From NCBI GenBank assembly GCA_022778585.1, contig JALFTI010000012.1, forward strand, positions 1-57,289: a stretch of DNA of 57,289 bases, in the 5' to 3' direction. Of this stretch, positions 48,445 through 57,139 are shown piece after piece (position 1 is the first letter of the stretch; each line of letters begins with the position of its first letter). A program made the position numbers and the translations under genes. This DNA is from Pygmaiobacter massiliensis. Its GTDB lineage: Bacteria; Bacillota; Clostridia; Oscillospirales; Ruminococcaceae. The notes beneath the pieces were generated by a model. That model was not told where the DNA came from and searched no databases. It worked only from the letters and a program-made list of their open reading frames with translations.

Positions 48445-49515
48445 TCAGTCGGCAGTTTCCGATTCGTCCTCGCCGTAATAGCCGGACTCGGGCCGGCTAT
48501 CGATATTATAGCCGGTAAGCCGGGCAGTGAGCCGGGCGTTCTGGCCCTTATTGCCAATGGCCAGGGAAAGCTGATTGTCCGGCACCGTTACCTTGCAGCT
48601 TTTTACTTCGCCGGGCAGAATTTCCACCTTGACCACGCTGGCCGGGGAAAGCGCTGCCGCAATAAAAGCGGCCGGGTCTTCGCTGTAAGGCACAATGTCG
48701 ATCTTCTCGCCGTCCAGCTCTTCCACAATTTTGGCCACCCGCGCCCCGCGCGCGCCAATGCAGGCGCCTACCGGGTCCACATTGGGGTCTTTGCTGTAAA
48801 CCGCCATTTTGGTGCGCATGCCGGCTTCGCGGGCAATGGCCTTAACCTCCACCGTGCCGTCAAAAATTTCCGGCACCTCCATCTCAAACATGCGCTTCAC
48901 AAGGCCCGGGTGGGTACGGCTGATCATAGTTTTGGGACCCTTGTCGGTAACGGTCACATCCACCACATAAACCTTAATGCGCTCGCCTTCATGCAGCTCT
49001 TCGCCGGGCACCTGCTCGTTTTTGGGCAAAATAGCCTCGCCCTTTTCCAGCTCCAAAACCACAATGCCCCGCGCCGGGTCCACCTTGTTCACCACAGCGG
49101 TTACAATTTCGTGCGCCTTGGACTGCATTTCCGCATACATCTGGCTGCGCTCGGCCTCCCGCAGGGCCTGGCGGATCACATGCTTTGCCGTCTGTGCTGC
49201 AATGCGGCCAAACTCCTTGGTCTTAAGCGGAATTTCAATGCGGGTGCCAACCTTGGCCCGGGGTTTTAAAACCTTGGCTTCTTCCAGGGTCATCTGGGTG
49301 CGGGGGTCTTCCACCTCATCCACAATCTCTTTCACAATGGCCACGGAAAATTTCCCGGTGGAAGGCTCAATTACCACATCTACATTTTCTTCCACATCGT
49401 AGCCCTTTTTCACCGCAATCACAATGGCGGCCCTGATCTTTTCAATCAGGTATTCTTCACTGATGCCGCGCTCTTTCTCCAGCATGCGGAGCGCTTCAAA
49501 AAACTCGTTGTTCAT
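48445..49515 (-). CDS. nusA: Transcription termination/antitermination protein NusA
   Basis: A 356-residue NusA: N-terminal RNA-polymerase-binding domain (NNEFFEALRMLEKERGISEE), S1 domain (about 135-200), and two KH domains (about 205-345, with GACIGARGARVAKIVEELDGEKIDIV and LAIGNKGQNARLTARLTG). It lacks the C-terminal acidic repeats of E. coli, as usual in Firmicutes. ATG 49515 follows ggagga by 9 nt. It modulates pausing, termination and rRNA antitermination. Confidence 0.95.
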   Translation of the reverse strand: MNNEFFEALRMLEKERGISEEYLIEKIRAAIVIAVKKGYDVEENVDVVIEPSTGKFSVAIVKEIVDEVEDPRTQMTLEEAKVLKPRAKVGTRIEIPLKTKEFGRIAAQTAKHVIRQALREAERSQMYAEMQSKAHEIVTAVVNKVDPARGIVVLELEKGEAILPKNEQVPGEELHEGERIKVYVVDVTVTDKGPKTMISRTHPGLVKRMFEMEVPEIFDGTVEVKAIAREAGMRTKMAVYSKDPNVDPVGACIGARGARVAKIVEELDGEKIDIVPYSEDPAAFIAAALSPASVVKVEILPGEVKSCKVTVPDNQLSLAIGNKGQNARLTARLTGYNIDSRPESGYYGEDESETAD

Positions 49516-49565
49516 TTTCCGGTGTCCTCCCAAAATTTTCCGCCTTGCGCGGTCCTATGGCCGTT

Positions 49566-50063
49566 TTAGTTCTTTTCAGCAAACAGGTCTTCATCATCGC
49601 ACAGCTTGGCAAGAGCAAGCGCGCTCATCTCCGGGCATTTTTCCTTGCCGTCGGCGGTAATCAGCACCGGGCGGCCGGCCACAAAGCCGGCAAGGGTCCC
49701 CACATACTCCTTATTGCCCTCTTCGTCCGGGCGAATCAGCCGCAGGCGTGCCTTTTTTCCCTGGCAGGCCATGTAATGCTCCGGCCTTGTCAGGCGGCGG
49801 CCCAGGCCAGGGCTTGAAACCTCGAAATAATAGCTTTCGTCGATGGGGTCCTCCTGGTCAATCAGCGGGTCCAGCGCACGGGAAACCGTTTCGCAGTCGG
49901 CGGTATCCATATCGCCTTCCTTATCAATAAACACCCGCAGAAAGTAGTTGGGCCCTTCTTTTTCATACCGTACATCCCATAACTGGTAACCCAGCTGTTC
50001 CACCACCGGGCGAACCAGCTGTTCCACCCTGGCGACCACATTGCCGCCCTTGCCCTTTGCCAT
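49566..50063 (-). CDS. rimP: Ribosome maturation factor RimP
   Basis: A 165-residue RimP, needed for 30S assembly. Blocks: VRPVVEQLGYQLWDVRYEKEGPNYFLRVFID, DCETVSRALDPLIDQEDPI, and SYYFEVSSPGLGRRLTRPEHY, the last being the family signature. ATG 50063 follows aaggagga. It heads the cluster, with a promoter about 110-140 nt upstream. Confidence 0.93.
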   Translation of the reverse strand: MAKGKGGNVVARVEQLVRPVVEQLGYQLWDVRYEKEGPNYFLRVFIDKEGDMDTADCETVSRALDPLIDQEDPIDESYYFEVSSPGLGRRLTRPEHYMACQGKKARLRLIRPDEEGNKEYVGTLAGFVAGRPVLITADGKEKCPEMSALALAKLCDDEDLFAEKN

Positions 50064-50172
50064 ACTTCCTCCTTGCAGGCCGCGCCGGTACGGCGCAAAA
50101 AGCCCGTTACAAACAGGAAGAGCGGACCTTGCGGCCCACTCTACCATTCAAACTTATTAACCTACTATACCC

Positions 50173-50200
50173 AGTATATCACACATTTTTCAAAAAGCAA
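50173..50200 (-). promoter_or_regulatory. Promoter of the rimP-rpsO cluster
   Basis: Minus strand TTGCTT (50195-50200), 16-nt spacer, TATACT (50173-50178). A second, overlapping pair (TTGAAA, 18 nt, TATAGT) lies 11 nt further downstream, so two start points are possible. Confidence 0.65.
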
Positions 50201-50234
50201 GCAAAACCGCTTATCTTTCCGCCAAATGGCAGCT

Positions 50235-51104
50235 TTAACCCACCTGGGCCAGATATTCTTCCAAGCAGATATTCTGCTGCCAAATCTCCTCTGCCGCCTG
50301 TTCTCCTACATAGCGGTAATGCCAGGGTTCATGGGAAATACCGGTAATTTCGGCTTTTCCTTCCGGATAGCGCTGGATAAAACCGTACTGCCAGGCATTC
50401 TCGGCAAGCCAGCTGTATGCGTCCATACTTTCGGGGTGTTCAGGGTCCTGGTTTAAATCCACGGCAAGGCCCGTTTCATGCTCGCTTTCGCCAGGCTGTG
50501 CCACCCAGTCGGCTGCCGCCAACTGGGCAGACTGCAGCTCCATCCCCTGGTCCAGAAAACTTTGGACCTTTTCGTCCAAAATCTGTTGCTGCTGCTGTGC
50601 ACTGCGCCAGCCGGAACGCACGACCAAAAAAACGCCCTGCTCGCGTGCAGCCTGCATAAGTTCATTTAAAGCAGGCAAAATTCGCTCGTCTACACACTCC
50701 CCGTTGTCCAATTGTGCCGGGGTAACCTGCCAATCATCGGGCAGGGGGGTTGCTTCGTTTACCAATATAAGCTGCCAACCGTCCAGCCCTTGCCCGGGCG
50801 CAGACTGTCCAGTCAAATCGTCGTTCGCAACGCTGTGGAAGGCAGGGCCAAAAGAACCTGCTTCAAACTGCGTATGCAAGCCATACCCAAACCCCCGTAT
50901 AAGCCGCAGCCCCACGCCGCAGCACACAATAAGCACAAACAACCAAAACCCAAGTTTCCAGCGCCGCCTTCTGCGCCGGGCGCGAAAACGGCTGTTTTGC
51001 CGCCCGCTCATTCTGTGGGAAACAGGCGGTGCCGGCCGCTCCATCCTGTTTTTTTGCCCTGCCGGCCGGTCGTAATCTTTGTATAGGTAGCGCTGCTGTG
51101 CCAT
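50235..51104 (-). CDS. VanY-type D-Ala-D-Ala carboxypeptidase, membrane anchored
   Basis: A 289-residue protein with a very basic cytoplasmic tail (poly-Arg at about 42-49), one membrane helix (about 50-70), and an outside M15-family domain. Zinc site: His and Asp of SEHETGLAVD and His of HEPWHYRYVG, with the substrate-binding SGWRSAQQQQ (S-x-R-S-x-x-x-Q) before them. VanY-type enzymes remove the last D-Ala from peptidoglycan stem peptides; alone it does not imply glycopeptide resistance, and no van genes are near. Located upstream of the rimP cluster with its own transcript. Confidence 0.9.
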   Translation of the reverse strand: MAQQRYLYKDYDRPAGQKNRMERPAPPVSHRMSGRQNSRFRARRRRRRWKLGFWLFVLIVCCGVGLRLIRGFGYGLHTQFEAGSFGPAFHSVANDDLTGQSAPGQGLDGWQLILVNEATPLPDDWQVTPAQLDNGECVDERILPALNELMQAAREQGVFLVVRSGWRSAQQQQQILDEKVQSFLDQGMELQSAQLAAADWVAQPGESEHETGLAVDLNQDPEHPESMDAYSWLAENAWQYGFIQRYPEGKAEITGISHEPWHYRYVGEQAAEEIWQQNICLEEYLAQVG

Positions 51105-51328
51105 GTTTCATTCAATCCTTTCCTTGTAAACCCAGATTTTACGCAAGATGGCAAGCAAAAAAACAAACCTGCCTGTTTTTGCATCTTTGCCGCAGAGGTC
51201 TGCAGCAATTTGGGTCTCATTTGAAAAGACGATACGGCCTATATTCCTTCTTCGCCGCGCTGCAACTTTAATAAAATCCTAAAACTTTCCCAGTTTTATC
51301 CTTCCGGCCATTTTGGGCCAAAGCCTCA

Positions 51329-52558
51329 TCAGAAAGCCCAGCCGCCGTCCCGGAACACTGCCACAGTGCCTTCTCCCCGGCGGATGCCGTCGATGCGCAG
51401 ATCTTCGGTGCCGATCATAATATCCTCATGAACCAGGCTGTGGTTCAGCCCCAGCTGCTCCAGTTTTTCCTGGGACAACGCCGTTCCGCCCTGTACGGTG
51501 GAAGGATAACCGTCCCCCAATGCAATATGGCAGGCTGCATTTTCATCAAACAAGGTATTATAAAACAGAATGCCGCTTTGGTTAATGGGACTTTGCCGGG
51601 GCACCAACGCCACTTCGCCCAAAGAACGGCTTCCCTCATCGGTATCCAAAAGCATACAGAGCAATTTTTGGTTCTTTTTTGCACCGTACTCTACCACCCG
51701 GCCCTTTTCAAACCGCAGCCAAAGGCCTTCAATCAAATCTCCATGGTAAACATAAGGCCGGCTGGCATAAACCACGCCCTCTGTCTTTTCTTTGTGCGGG
51801 GCGGTGAAAATTTCCTCTGTGGGCAGGTTTGCCAAAAACGCCTGGCCGTCGGGCGTTGTGCTTTTAGCTCCCTCCCAGCGCGCGGTATCGGCCAGACCAA
51901 TGGTCAGGTCAGTGCCGTTTTGGCTGGTAAAATGCAAGGCCGTCAGCTCCATAGCATTCAGCTGGTCCCGGCGGCGGGCAAGAAACGCCGTTTGTTCTTC
52001 CCAGGCCTGCACCGGGTCGGGCGCATCCATGCGGCACACCTTAAAAATTGCATTCCACAGCTTTTCCTCTGCATCGGCTGTGTCGCCAAACACTTTCCTG
52101 GCCCAGCCGCGGCTGGGAACCGCCACAATACTCCAGGCCACCCGGTCATTCATGGTATATTCCCGCCAGGGTGCCAGCGCGCGGCGCACCGCGGCGCTGG
52201 CCTTGTCGATCTTAGCCAGATCCAGTCCTAAAAATGCCTGGGGGTCCTGGGCCAAAATATTTAAAATAGCCACACCGCCCGGCGCTTTCACATAATCCAA
52301 ATAGCTCTGCAGCTGCCAGGGTTTTACATCGCACAGCGCCTGCTCACTGGCATGCTGATAACGAATGCGGGAAAACTGCTCGTCCGACCAGCGCATCACC
52401 ACATCCCGCGCGCCGGCAAGGTATGCCTCCAAAGCGCACAGGCGGGCAAATTCCGCCGCTTCTATTGGGGCCGCTATCATAAGGGTTTGCCCCTTTTTAA
52501 GCCCAATTCCTACCTGCACGGCAGTTTTGGCATAAGCCTGCAGCAATGCTTTTTCCAT
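51329..52558 (-). CDS. M29 family metallo-aminopeptidase
   Basis: A 409-residue aminopeptidase of the thermostable AmpS/PepS (M29) family. Two-metal ligands are visible in the C-terminal half: NLPTEEIFTAPHKEKTEG, GEVALVP, NTLFDENAACHIALGDGY and LVHEDIMIGTEDL. The N-terminal domain forms the dimer and pore in relatives. It is cytoplasmic, releasing N-terminal residues from peptides. The length is typical. It stands as a single gene, 132 nt from lrgB and with 224 nt of sequence without a gene before the VanY gene. Confidence 0.92.
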   Translation of the reverse strand: MEKALLQAYAKTAVQVGIGLKKGQTLMIAAPIEAAEFARLCALEAYLAGARDVVMRWSDEQFSRIRYQHASEQALCDVKPWQLQSYLDYVKAPGGVAILNILAQDPQAFLGLDLAKIDKASAAVRRALAPWREYTMNDRVAWSIVAVPSRGWARKVFGDTADAEEKLWNAIFKVCRMDAPDPVQAWEEQTAFLARRRDQLNAMELTALHFTSQNGTDLTIGLADTARWEGAKSTTPDGQAFLANLPTEEIFTAPHKEKTEGVVYASRPYVYHGDLIEGLWLRFEKGRVVEYGAKKNQKLLCMLLDTDEGSRSLGEVALVPRQSPINQSGILFYNTLFDENAACHIALGDGYPSTVQGGTALSQEKLEQLGLNHSLVHEDIMIGTEDLRIDGIRRGEGTVAVFRDGGWAF

Positions 52559-52659
52559 TCTGTTGCTCCTTTCTGCGTTACCTGCCCCATACAGGGCACA
52601 GTTTCAGTTTTGCTGCGGCCATGTTTTTTATACACCCGACCGCACCAAACCCAACATGC

Positions 52660-52684
52660 AAAAAACCCGGGCTTGCTGCCCGGG
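52660..52684 (-). terminator. lrgAB terminator
   Basis: A 7-bp GC stem (cccgggc / gcccggg, ttgct loop) followed on the minus strand by six T. Confidence 0.85.
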
Positions 52685-52691
52685 ATATTTG

Positions 52692-53396
52692 TTACCAAAA
52701 CAGGCCCAGCACCGCGGGCAGTGCCAGCGCGAACAGCACCGTAAAAACGCCGCACAGCCCCATGGCAACACCGCTCATGGCGCCTTCGGTCTCGCCCATC
52801 TTCACCGCAGCACTGGTACCCACTGCATGGCTGCAGGCCCCCAGCGCAAGGCCGGCCTCCACGGGGTCTTTCACCCGAACCAGCCGCACCAAAAACGGCG
52901 CCGCCACCGCGCCGAAAATACCGGTTACAATAACAGCAAAAATGGTAATAGGCACCATGCCGCCATACTGCTGTGCAATGGAGGTTGCAATGGCAGTGGT
53001 GACGGATTTGGGTGCGAGGCTGATAGTAAGCTCTTCATCCAGCCCAAACAATTTGCACATGCTTAGCACACACCCCACCGCAGTGAATGAGCCCGCAATA
53101 CAGCCACCCAACACCGGCACCAGGTTTTTGCGGATAATGGGCAGATTGCGCCAGATAGCTACCCCCAAAACCGCCGTGGCCGGCATAATCCAAAAATTGA
53201 TCATGGCGGCGGAAGAGGAAAACTGTTCGGTAGAAGCCCCCAGCGCCCTGAGCCCAAACCCCAACAACAATGTGGCAATTAATAAAGGATTGGCAATGGC
53301 GTTATTGCCGGTTTTGCGGTAGATAAGCGAACCCAGCGCATAGGCTGCCACCGCCAGGGTCAGGCTTCCCAGCTCGGATGTAATCAGTTGTGTCAT
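52692..53396 (-). CDS. lrgB: LrgB/CidB family membrane protein
   Basis: A 234-residue polytopic protein with the LrgB fold: GSLTLAVAAYALGSLIYRKTG, NPLLIATLL, LGVAIWRNLP, SLAPKSVTTAIATSIAQQYGG and the SHAVGTSAAVKMGETEGAMSG block near the C-terminus. The family works with LrgA in controlling autolysis or in transport of small acids such as pyruvate. Its ATG overlaps the lrgA stop (ATGA). No lytSR regulators are adjacent. Confidence 0.93.
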   Translation of the reverse strand: MTQLITSELGSLTLAVAAYALGSLIYRKTGNNAIANPLLIATLLLGFGLRALGASTEQFSSSAAMINFWIMPATAVLGVAIWRNLPIIRKNLVPVLGGCIAGSFTAVGCVLSMCKLFGLDEELTISLAPKSVTTAIATSIAQQYGGMVPITIFAVIVTGIFGAVAAPFLVRLVRVKDPVEAGLALGACSHAVGTSAAVKMGETEGAMSGVAMGLCGVFTVLFALALPAVLGLFW

Positions 53397-53752
53397 TTTT
53401 TTGCCCTCTCTTTTTGCACCAGCTTTGTCAGACCCCGCACGGTCAATGCGGTTACCACAAAGGTAACCACTGTGGAAACGATGGATATTACAAAAATAGC
53501 CACAAAGTTTTTACCAATAACATCCAGGTAGCTGAACACATTCACACAGGCCGGCACAAAGAAAAATGCCATGTTCTGCATCAGGAAATGTTCCACTTTA
53601 TCCAAATGATGGTGCTTAAACAACCCCATACACAAAAACAAAAGCACCAACAGCATAGCCAGCACGCTGGCGGGCAGCGGCAGCAAAAGCGCCAGCACTT
53701 GCCCTGCCAGGCACGCCCCCAAAAGCAGACCAATCTGCCACAATAAACTCAT
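53393..53752 (-). CDS. lrgA: LrgA/CidA family holin-like membrane protein
   Basis: A 119-residue protein with four hydrophobic segments, the standard LrgA/CidA form. Landmarks are PLPASVLAMLLVLLFLCMG, the HFLMQNMAFFFVPACV segment and the basic C-terminal tail. ATG 53752 follows aaggggga; the frame is open 36 nt further upstream with no ribosome site. It is co-translated with lrgB. A TTGACA-like hexamer lies near 53790, but no matching -10 was found. Confidence 0.9.
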   Translation of the reverse strand: MSLLWQIGLLLGACLAGQVLALLLPLPASVLAMLLVLLFLCMGLFKHHHLDKVEHFLMQNMAFFFVPACVNVFSYLDVIGKNFVAIFVISIVSTVVTFVVTALTVRGLTKLVQKERAKK

Positions 53753-53815
53753 TGCTCTCCCCCTTATAAACTGGCAGACAAACCGCACTTTGTCAAACCG
53801 GTTTTCCCTTCAAAA

Positions 53816-53861
53816 GTTTTGCGTGCCGCCGCACAGAACACTTCTGCACGGCGGCACGCAA
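53816..53861 (-). terminator. glyS terminator
   Basis: An 11-bp GC-rich stem (53821-53831 with 53849-53859) followed on the minus strand by aaaactttt, 65 nt after the glyS stop. Confidence 0.8.
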
Positions 53862-53926
53862 AGATTAACCTTTGTTTTGAATGTTCACCAAAACACACGC
53901 ACACAGGCTTTTATTCCAGCCGGTGC

Positions 53927-55330
53927 TCAGTAGGCAATCCGCTCTTCCAAATAGGTTTCCAGCTGCGCAATCGGAATTCGCTTTTGCTCCATGGTATCAC
54001 GGTCACGCACGGTCACGCAGTTGTCGGCCCCCTCACCCTTCTCCGGGTCGCCCACCGTATCAAAGTCCACTGTAATGCAAACGGGGGTTCCAATCTCGTC
54101 CTGGCGGCGGTAGCGCTTGCCAATCGAGCCGGCGTCATCATAATCCACCATAAACCGCTTTTGCAGCTGGGCATAAATTTCCTGCGCCTTGCCAGACAGT
54201 TTTTTGGACAAAGGCAGCACCGCTGCCTTGTAGGGCGCCAGAGCCGGGTGCAGGCGCATAACCACACGGGTGTCGTTCTTGTCGGCGTCCACAACCTCTT
54301 CGTCGTAGGCTTCCACTAAAAAGGCCAGTGCCACACGGTCGGCTCCCAAAGAAGGCTCCACCACATAGGGCACATAGTGCTGGTTGGTTTCGGGGTCAAA
54401 ATAGTCCTGCACCTTGCCGGAAACTTCATTGTGCCGGCCCAGGTCATAGTCGGTACGGTCAGCAATTCCCCACAGTTCGCCCCAGCCAAACGGGAACAGG
54501 TATTCAATGTCGGTGGTTGCTTTGGAATAGAAGGACAGTTCCGCCTGCTCATGGTCCCGCAAACGCATATTTTCTTCCTTCATGCCCAGCCCCAGCAGGA
54601 AGTTTTTGCAGTACTCTTTCCAGTAATAGAACCATTCCAGATCCGTGCCCGGCTTGCAGAAGAATTCCATCTCCATCTGCTCAAATTCCCGGGTACGGAA
54701 GGTAAAGTTACCGGGGGTAATCTCGTTGCGGAACGATTTGCCGATCTGACAGATGCCAAACGGCAGCTTACGGCGGGTTGCCCGCTGCACATTCGCAAAG
54801 TTCACAAAAATGCCCTGGGCCGTTTCAGGGCGCAGGTAAATTTCGCTTTTGGCATCCTCGGTAACACCCTGGAAGGTTTTAAACATCAGGTTAAACTTGC
54901 GGATATCGGTAAAATTGGCACTGCCACAATTGGGGCAGGTAATATTGTGCTCCTTAATGTAGGCAGACATCTCCTCAAAGCTCATACCCTCGGCATGGCC
55001 GCCTGCATCCTCAATCAGCTTATCAGCCCGGTGGCGGGTTTTGCAGTCGCGGCAGTCCATAAGCGGGTCCGAAAAACCACCCACATGGCCCGATGCCACC
55101 CATACCTGCGGGTTCATTAAAATAGCTGCGTCCAGCCCCACATTGGTGGCAGACTCCTGCACAAATTTCTTCCACCAGGCCTTTTTTACATTGTTTTTAA
55201 ATTCAACGCCCAAAGGGCCATAATCCCAAGTATTGGAAAGGCCGCCATAGATCTCGCTGCCGGAGAATACAAAGCCGCGGTTTTTGCACAGCGCGATCAC
55301 TTTGTCCATGGTTTTTTCGCTGTTTAACAT
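53927..55330 (-). CDS. glyS: Glycyl-tRNA synthetase, single-chain class II type
   Basis: A 467-residue enzyme charging tRNA-Gly, of the eukaryote/Gram-positive homodimeric type rather than the two-subunit type. Blocks: [24 protein letters not shown] (motif 1 region), Cys pairs DCRDC and CPNC that can bind zinc, [50 protein letters not shown] (motif 2) and the C-terminal anticodon-binding domain. ATG 55330 follows ggaggt. Frames further upstream precede the promoter. No T-box was recognised in the short leader. Confidence 0.96.
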   Translation of the reverse strand: MLNSEKTMDKVIALCKNRGFVFSGSEIYGGLSNTWDYGPLGVEFKNNVKKAWWKKFVQESATNVGLDAAILMNPQVWVASGHVGGFSDPLMDCRDCKTRHRADKLIEDAGGHAEGMSFEEMSAYIKEHNITCPNCGSANFTDIRKFNLMFKTFQGVTEDAKSEIYLRPETAQGIFVNFANVQRATRRKLPFGICQIGKSFRNEITPGNFTFRTREFEQMEMEFFCKPGTDLEWFYYWKEYCKNFLLGLGMKEENMRLRDHEQAELSFYSKATTDIEYLFPFGWGELWGIADRTDYDLGRHNEVSGKVQDYFDPETNQHYVPYVVEPSLGADRVALAFLVEAYDEEVVDADKNDTRVVMRLHPALAPYKAAVLPLSKKLSGKAQEIYAQLQKRFMVDYDDAGSIGKRYRRQDEIGTPVCITVDFDTVGDPEKGEGADNCVTVRDRDTMEQKRIPIAQLETYLEERIAY

Positions 55331-55406
55331 CACGATACCTCCAAAATACAACTCCCGTGCTGATGCCCTTTCAAACCAATTGGGCAGAGCAGCAGTGTCT
55401 TGAAAT

Positions 55407-55435
55407 ATTGTAAAACAGCCGGTTTTGATAGTCAA
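55407..55435 (-). promoter_or_regulatory. glyS promoter
   Basis: Minus strand TTGACT (55430-55435), 17-nt spacer, TACAAT (55407-55412). Confidence 0.85.
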
Positions 55436-55444
55436 TAGTGATTA

Positions 55445-55474
55445 TTGACACGAAACTATAGGCAGGAGTATAAT
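55445..55474 (+). promoter_or_regulatory. Divergent promoter upstream of tRNA-Pro
   Basis: TTGACA (55445-55450), 18-nt spacer, TATAAT (55469-55474). The next feature is the tRNA 230 nt later. Nothing else is recognised in 55475-55704, so the tRNA precursor may be long or a small unrecognised RNA may lie between. Confidence 0.7.
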
Positions 55475-55704
55475 AAATATTATATTTTTTACAGCTGTTT
55501 TTCCCTGCCGTACAAACTAAGGCTGCCAAGGCGGTATTTTGGGTACAATCCTATCCTGAGGTTATCATTCGCTTGATATATTACAGCTTTTGTTTGGCCA
55601 ATAATTGCTCTATCCACATCGGCACCTTTTTAAAGTGTCCCTTTCAAGCATTTGGGCCAACAGGGTCATAACGGTTGTGGTAAATGGAATAAAATGACCA
55701 TACA

Positions 55705-55781
55705 TCCGGGTGTAGCGCAGTTGGTAGCGCGCCTGCTTTGGGAGCAGGATGCCGCAGGTTCGAATCCTGTCACTCGGACCA
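55705..55781 (+). tRNA. tRNA-Pro (anticodon UGG), CCA encoded
   Basis: A full cloverleaf: acceptor tccgggt/actcgga (one G-U), D-arm gcgc...gcgc with the agttggta loop, anticodon arm cctgc-tttggga-gcagg with anticodon TGG, T-arm caggt...cctg with ttcgaat, and CCA at 55779-55781. UGG can read all four Pro codons with wobble. It lies directly beside a relaxase gene, as tRNA genes often serve as integration sites. Confidence 0.97.
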
Positions 55782-55783
55782 TA

Positions 55784-55836
55784 TCGAGTGTTCATAACCA
55801 ACCTGAGAGTTGGATGTGGACACTCGATTTCTTTTT
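55784..55836 (+). terminator. Hairpin and T tract after tRNA-Pro
   Basis: Outer stem tcgagtgt (55784-55791) / acactcga (55820-55827), inner ccaac/gttgg hairpin, then tttcttttt. It reads as the tRNA terminator; it could also belong to the boundary of the adjacent element. Confidence 0.65.
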
Positions 55837-55857
55837 GCCTACATAAGGAGACGTTTT

Positions 55858-56835
55858 ATGGCATACGCTATTTTACGATTTGAGAAACACAAGGGCGGCG
55901 CGTCCAAGGCGCTGAGTGCCCACCACGAGCGGACAAAGGAGATCTACGCCAGCACCCCGGATATTGACCCCAGCCGCACCGCGCAGAACTTTCACCTGGT
56001 GACACCGCGCTGGAGCTACGAGCAGGAGATCAAGCACCGCATCCAGATGGCAGGCTGCCGGGTGCGGAAGGACAGCGTGAAGTTTGTGGACACGCTGGTG
56101 ACGGTCAGCCCAGAGTTTGTACAGGCTCACGAAGCCGAAATGGGAGAATACTTCATCCGAGCGTTTGAGTTTCTGAAGGAGCGTGTTGGAGAGGATAACA
56201 GCATCTCTGCGGTGGTGCACATGGATGAAAAGACGCCGCACATGCATCTCTGCTTCGTCCCATTGACCAAAGACGGTAGACTGTCCGCAAAAGAAATTCT
56301 CGGCAACAAGAAAGCCATGATTCGCTGGCAGGACGATTTCTACGCCTGCATGGCGGAGCGGTGGCCGGAGCTTGAACGCGGCACACCCGCCGTGGAGACA
56401 AAGCGCAAGCACCTGACACCTCAGTGGTACAAAACGGTAACTGCCATGGACGCCAAGCTGGAGCAACTGGAAGAGGCTCTGAAAAGCATCAATGTTCTGA
56501 ATGCCGGGAAGAAACGGGAGGAAGCCGTTGCGCTGTTGGCCCAGGTCCTGCCGGATGTTGAGTCCTTTCAGGCGGAAACACAACGTCTGCTGGATACGAT
56601 TGCGCTCTCGCAACAGGAACGGCAGCTCCAGCAGTGGAAAAACGATGCTCTGCGGGATGAACTGAACGAGGAGCGTAGCCGGAACTATAAGCAGCATATG
56701 CAAATCTCCGAACTGCAACGGCGCTGTAAACGGGCAGAGAAGCTGCTGAGCAAACTTCCAGATGAAGTCCTACAGAAGCTGAAGGTGGAGCGGAACGAAC
56801 GGGGCGGTAATTCTCAATCGCTTACAGGCTCTTAA
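55858..56835 (+). CDS. MobV-type relaxase (Pre/Mob plasmid recombination protein)
   Basis: A 325-residue relaxase that would nick an oriT to start mobilization of plasmids or integrated elements. The N-terminal block MAYAILRFEKHKGGASKAL, and the metal-binding signature HMDEKTPHMHLCFVP at 121-135 (H121, E124, H128, H130), are diagnostic of MobV. The C-terminal third is a coiled coil (about 195-305) rich in Glu, Gln and Leu. It is shorter than many MobV proteins (400-500), possibly C-terminally cut. ATG 55858 follows aaggaga. Coding style differs from the chromosome neighbours. No replication, integrase or cargo gene is in the window to the right edge. Confidence 0.9.
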   Translation: MAYAILRFEKHKGGASKALSAHHERTKEIYASTPDIDPSRTAQNFHLVTPRWSYEQEIKHRIQMAGCRVRKDSVKFVDTLVTVSPEFVQAHEAEMGEYFIRAFEFLKERVGEDNSISAVVHMDEKTPHMHLCFVPLTKDGRLSAKEILGNKKAMIRWQDDFYACMAERWPELERGTPAVETKRKHLTPQWYKTVTAMDAKLEQLEEALKSINVLNAGKKREEAVALLAQVLPDVESFQAETQRLLDTIALSQQERQLQQWKNDALRDELNEERSRNYKQHMQISELQRRCKRAEKLLSKLPDEVLQKLKVERNERGGNSQSLTGS

Positions 56836-56873
56836 CTTTTCCATAAAGTTTATTTATTGCAGTAGTCTTACAT

Positions 56874-57139
56874 TAGGGTCTACTGAACAGGGCGGAAAGC
56901 AGAAAAAATCCAGTAATATCAATGGATTGAGGCTTATAACCAGTGGGTCAACTGCAAGCCTGTTTTTGCTTTGCTTGAAAATAATCTTGCAGATACCAAA
57001 GTCAGTACAATAGGCTACATTTTTACAGGTGTGCAAAGCTCCTGTTTATCTTCGCGATTTTGTTGATTTCGGCATATTTTTTGGCTATTCTGACATATAA
57101 ATTTGCGATTCTCTCAAAATAGTCAGTCAGTAGGCCCTA
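56874..57139. repeat. AT-rich segment bounded by a 13-bp inverted repeat
   Basis: Tagggtctactga (56874-56886) is matched by the reverse complement of tcagtaggcccta (57127-57139) in 12 of 13 positions. The 240 bp between them is AT-rich, has no convincing gene and differs in base content from the chromosome. It could be a miniature transposable element or an element end. Confidence 0.5.

Noticed and set aside
50235-51104. Vancomycin resistance
   Set aside because: A VanY-like carboxypeptidase alone is common in Clostridia, and no vanHAX or vanRS genes are present.
55652-55846. Small frame across the tRNA containing the string VAQLVAR
   Set aside because: This is the familiar false protein produced by translating tRNA genes.
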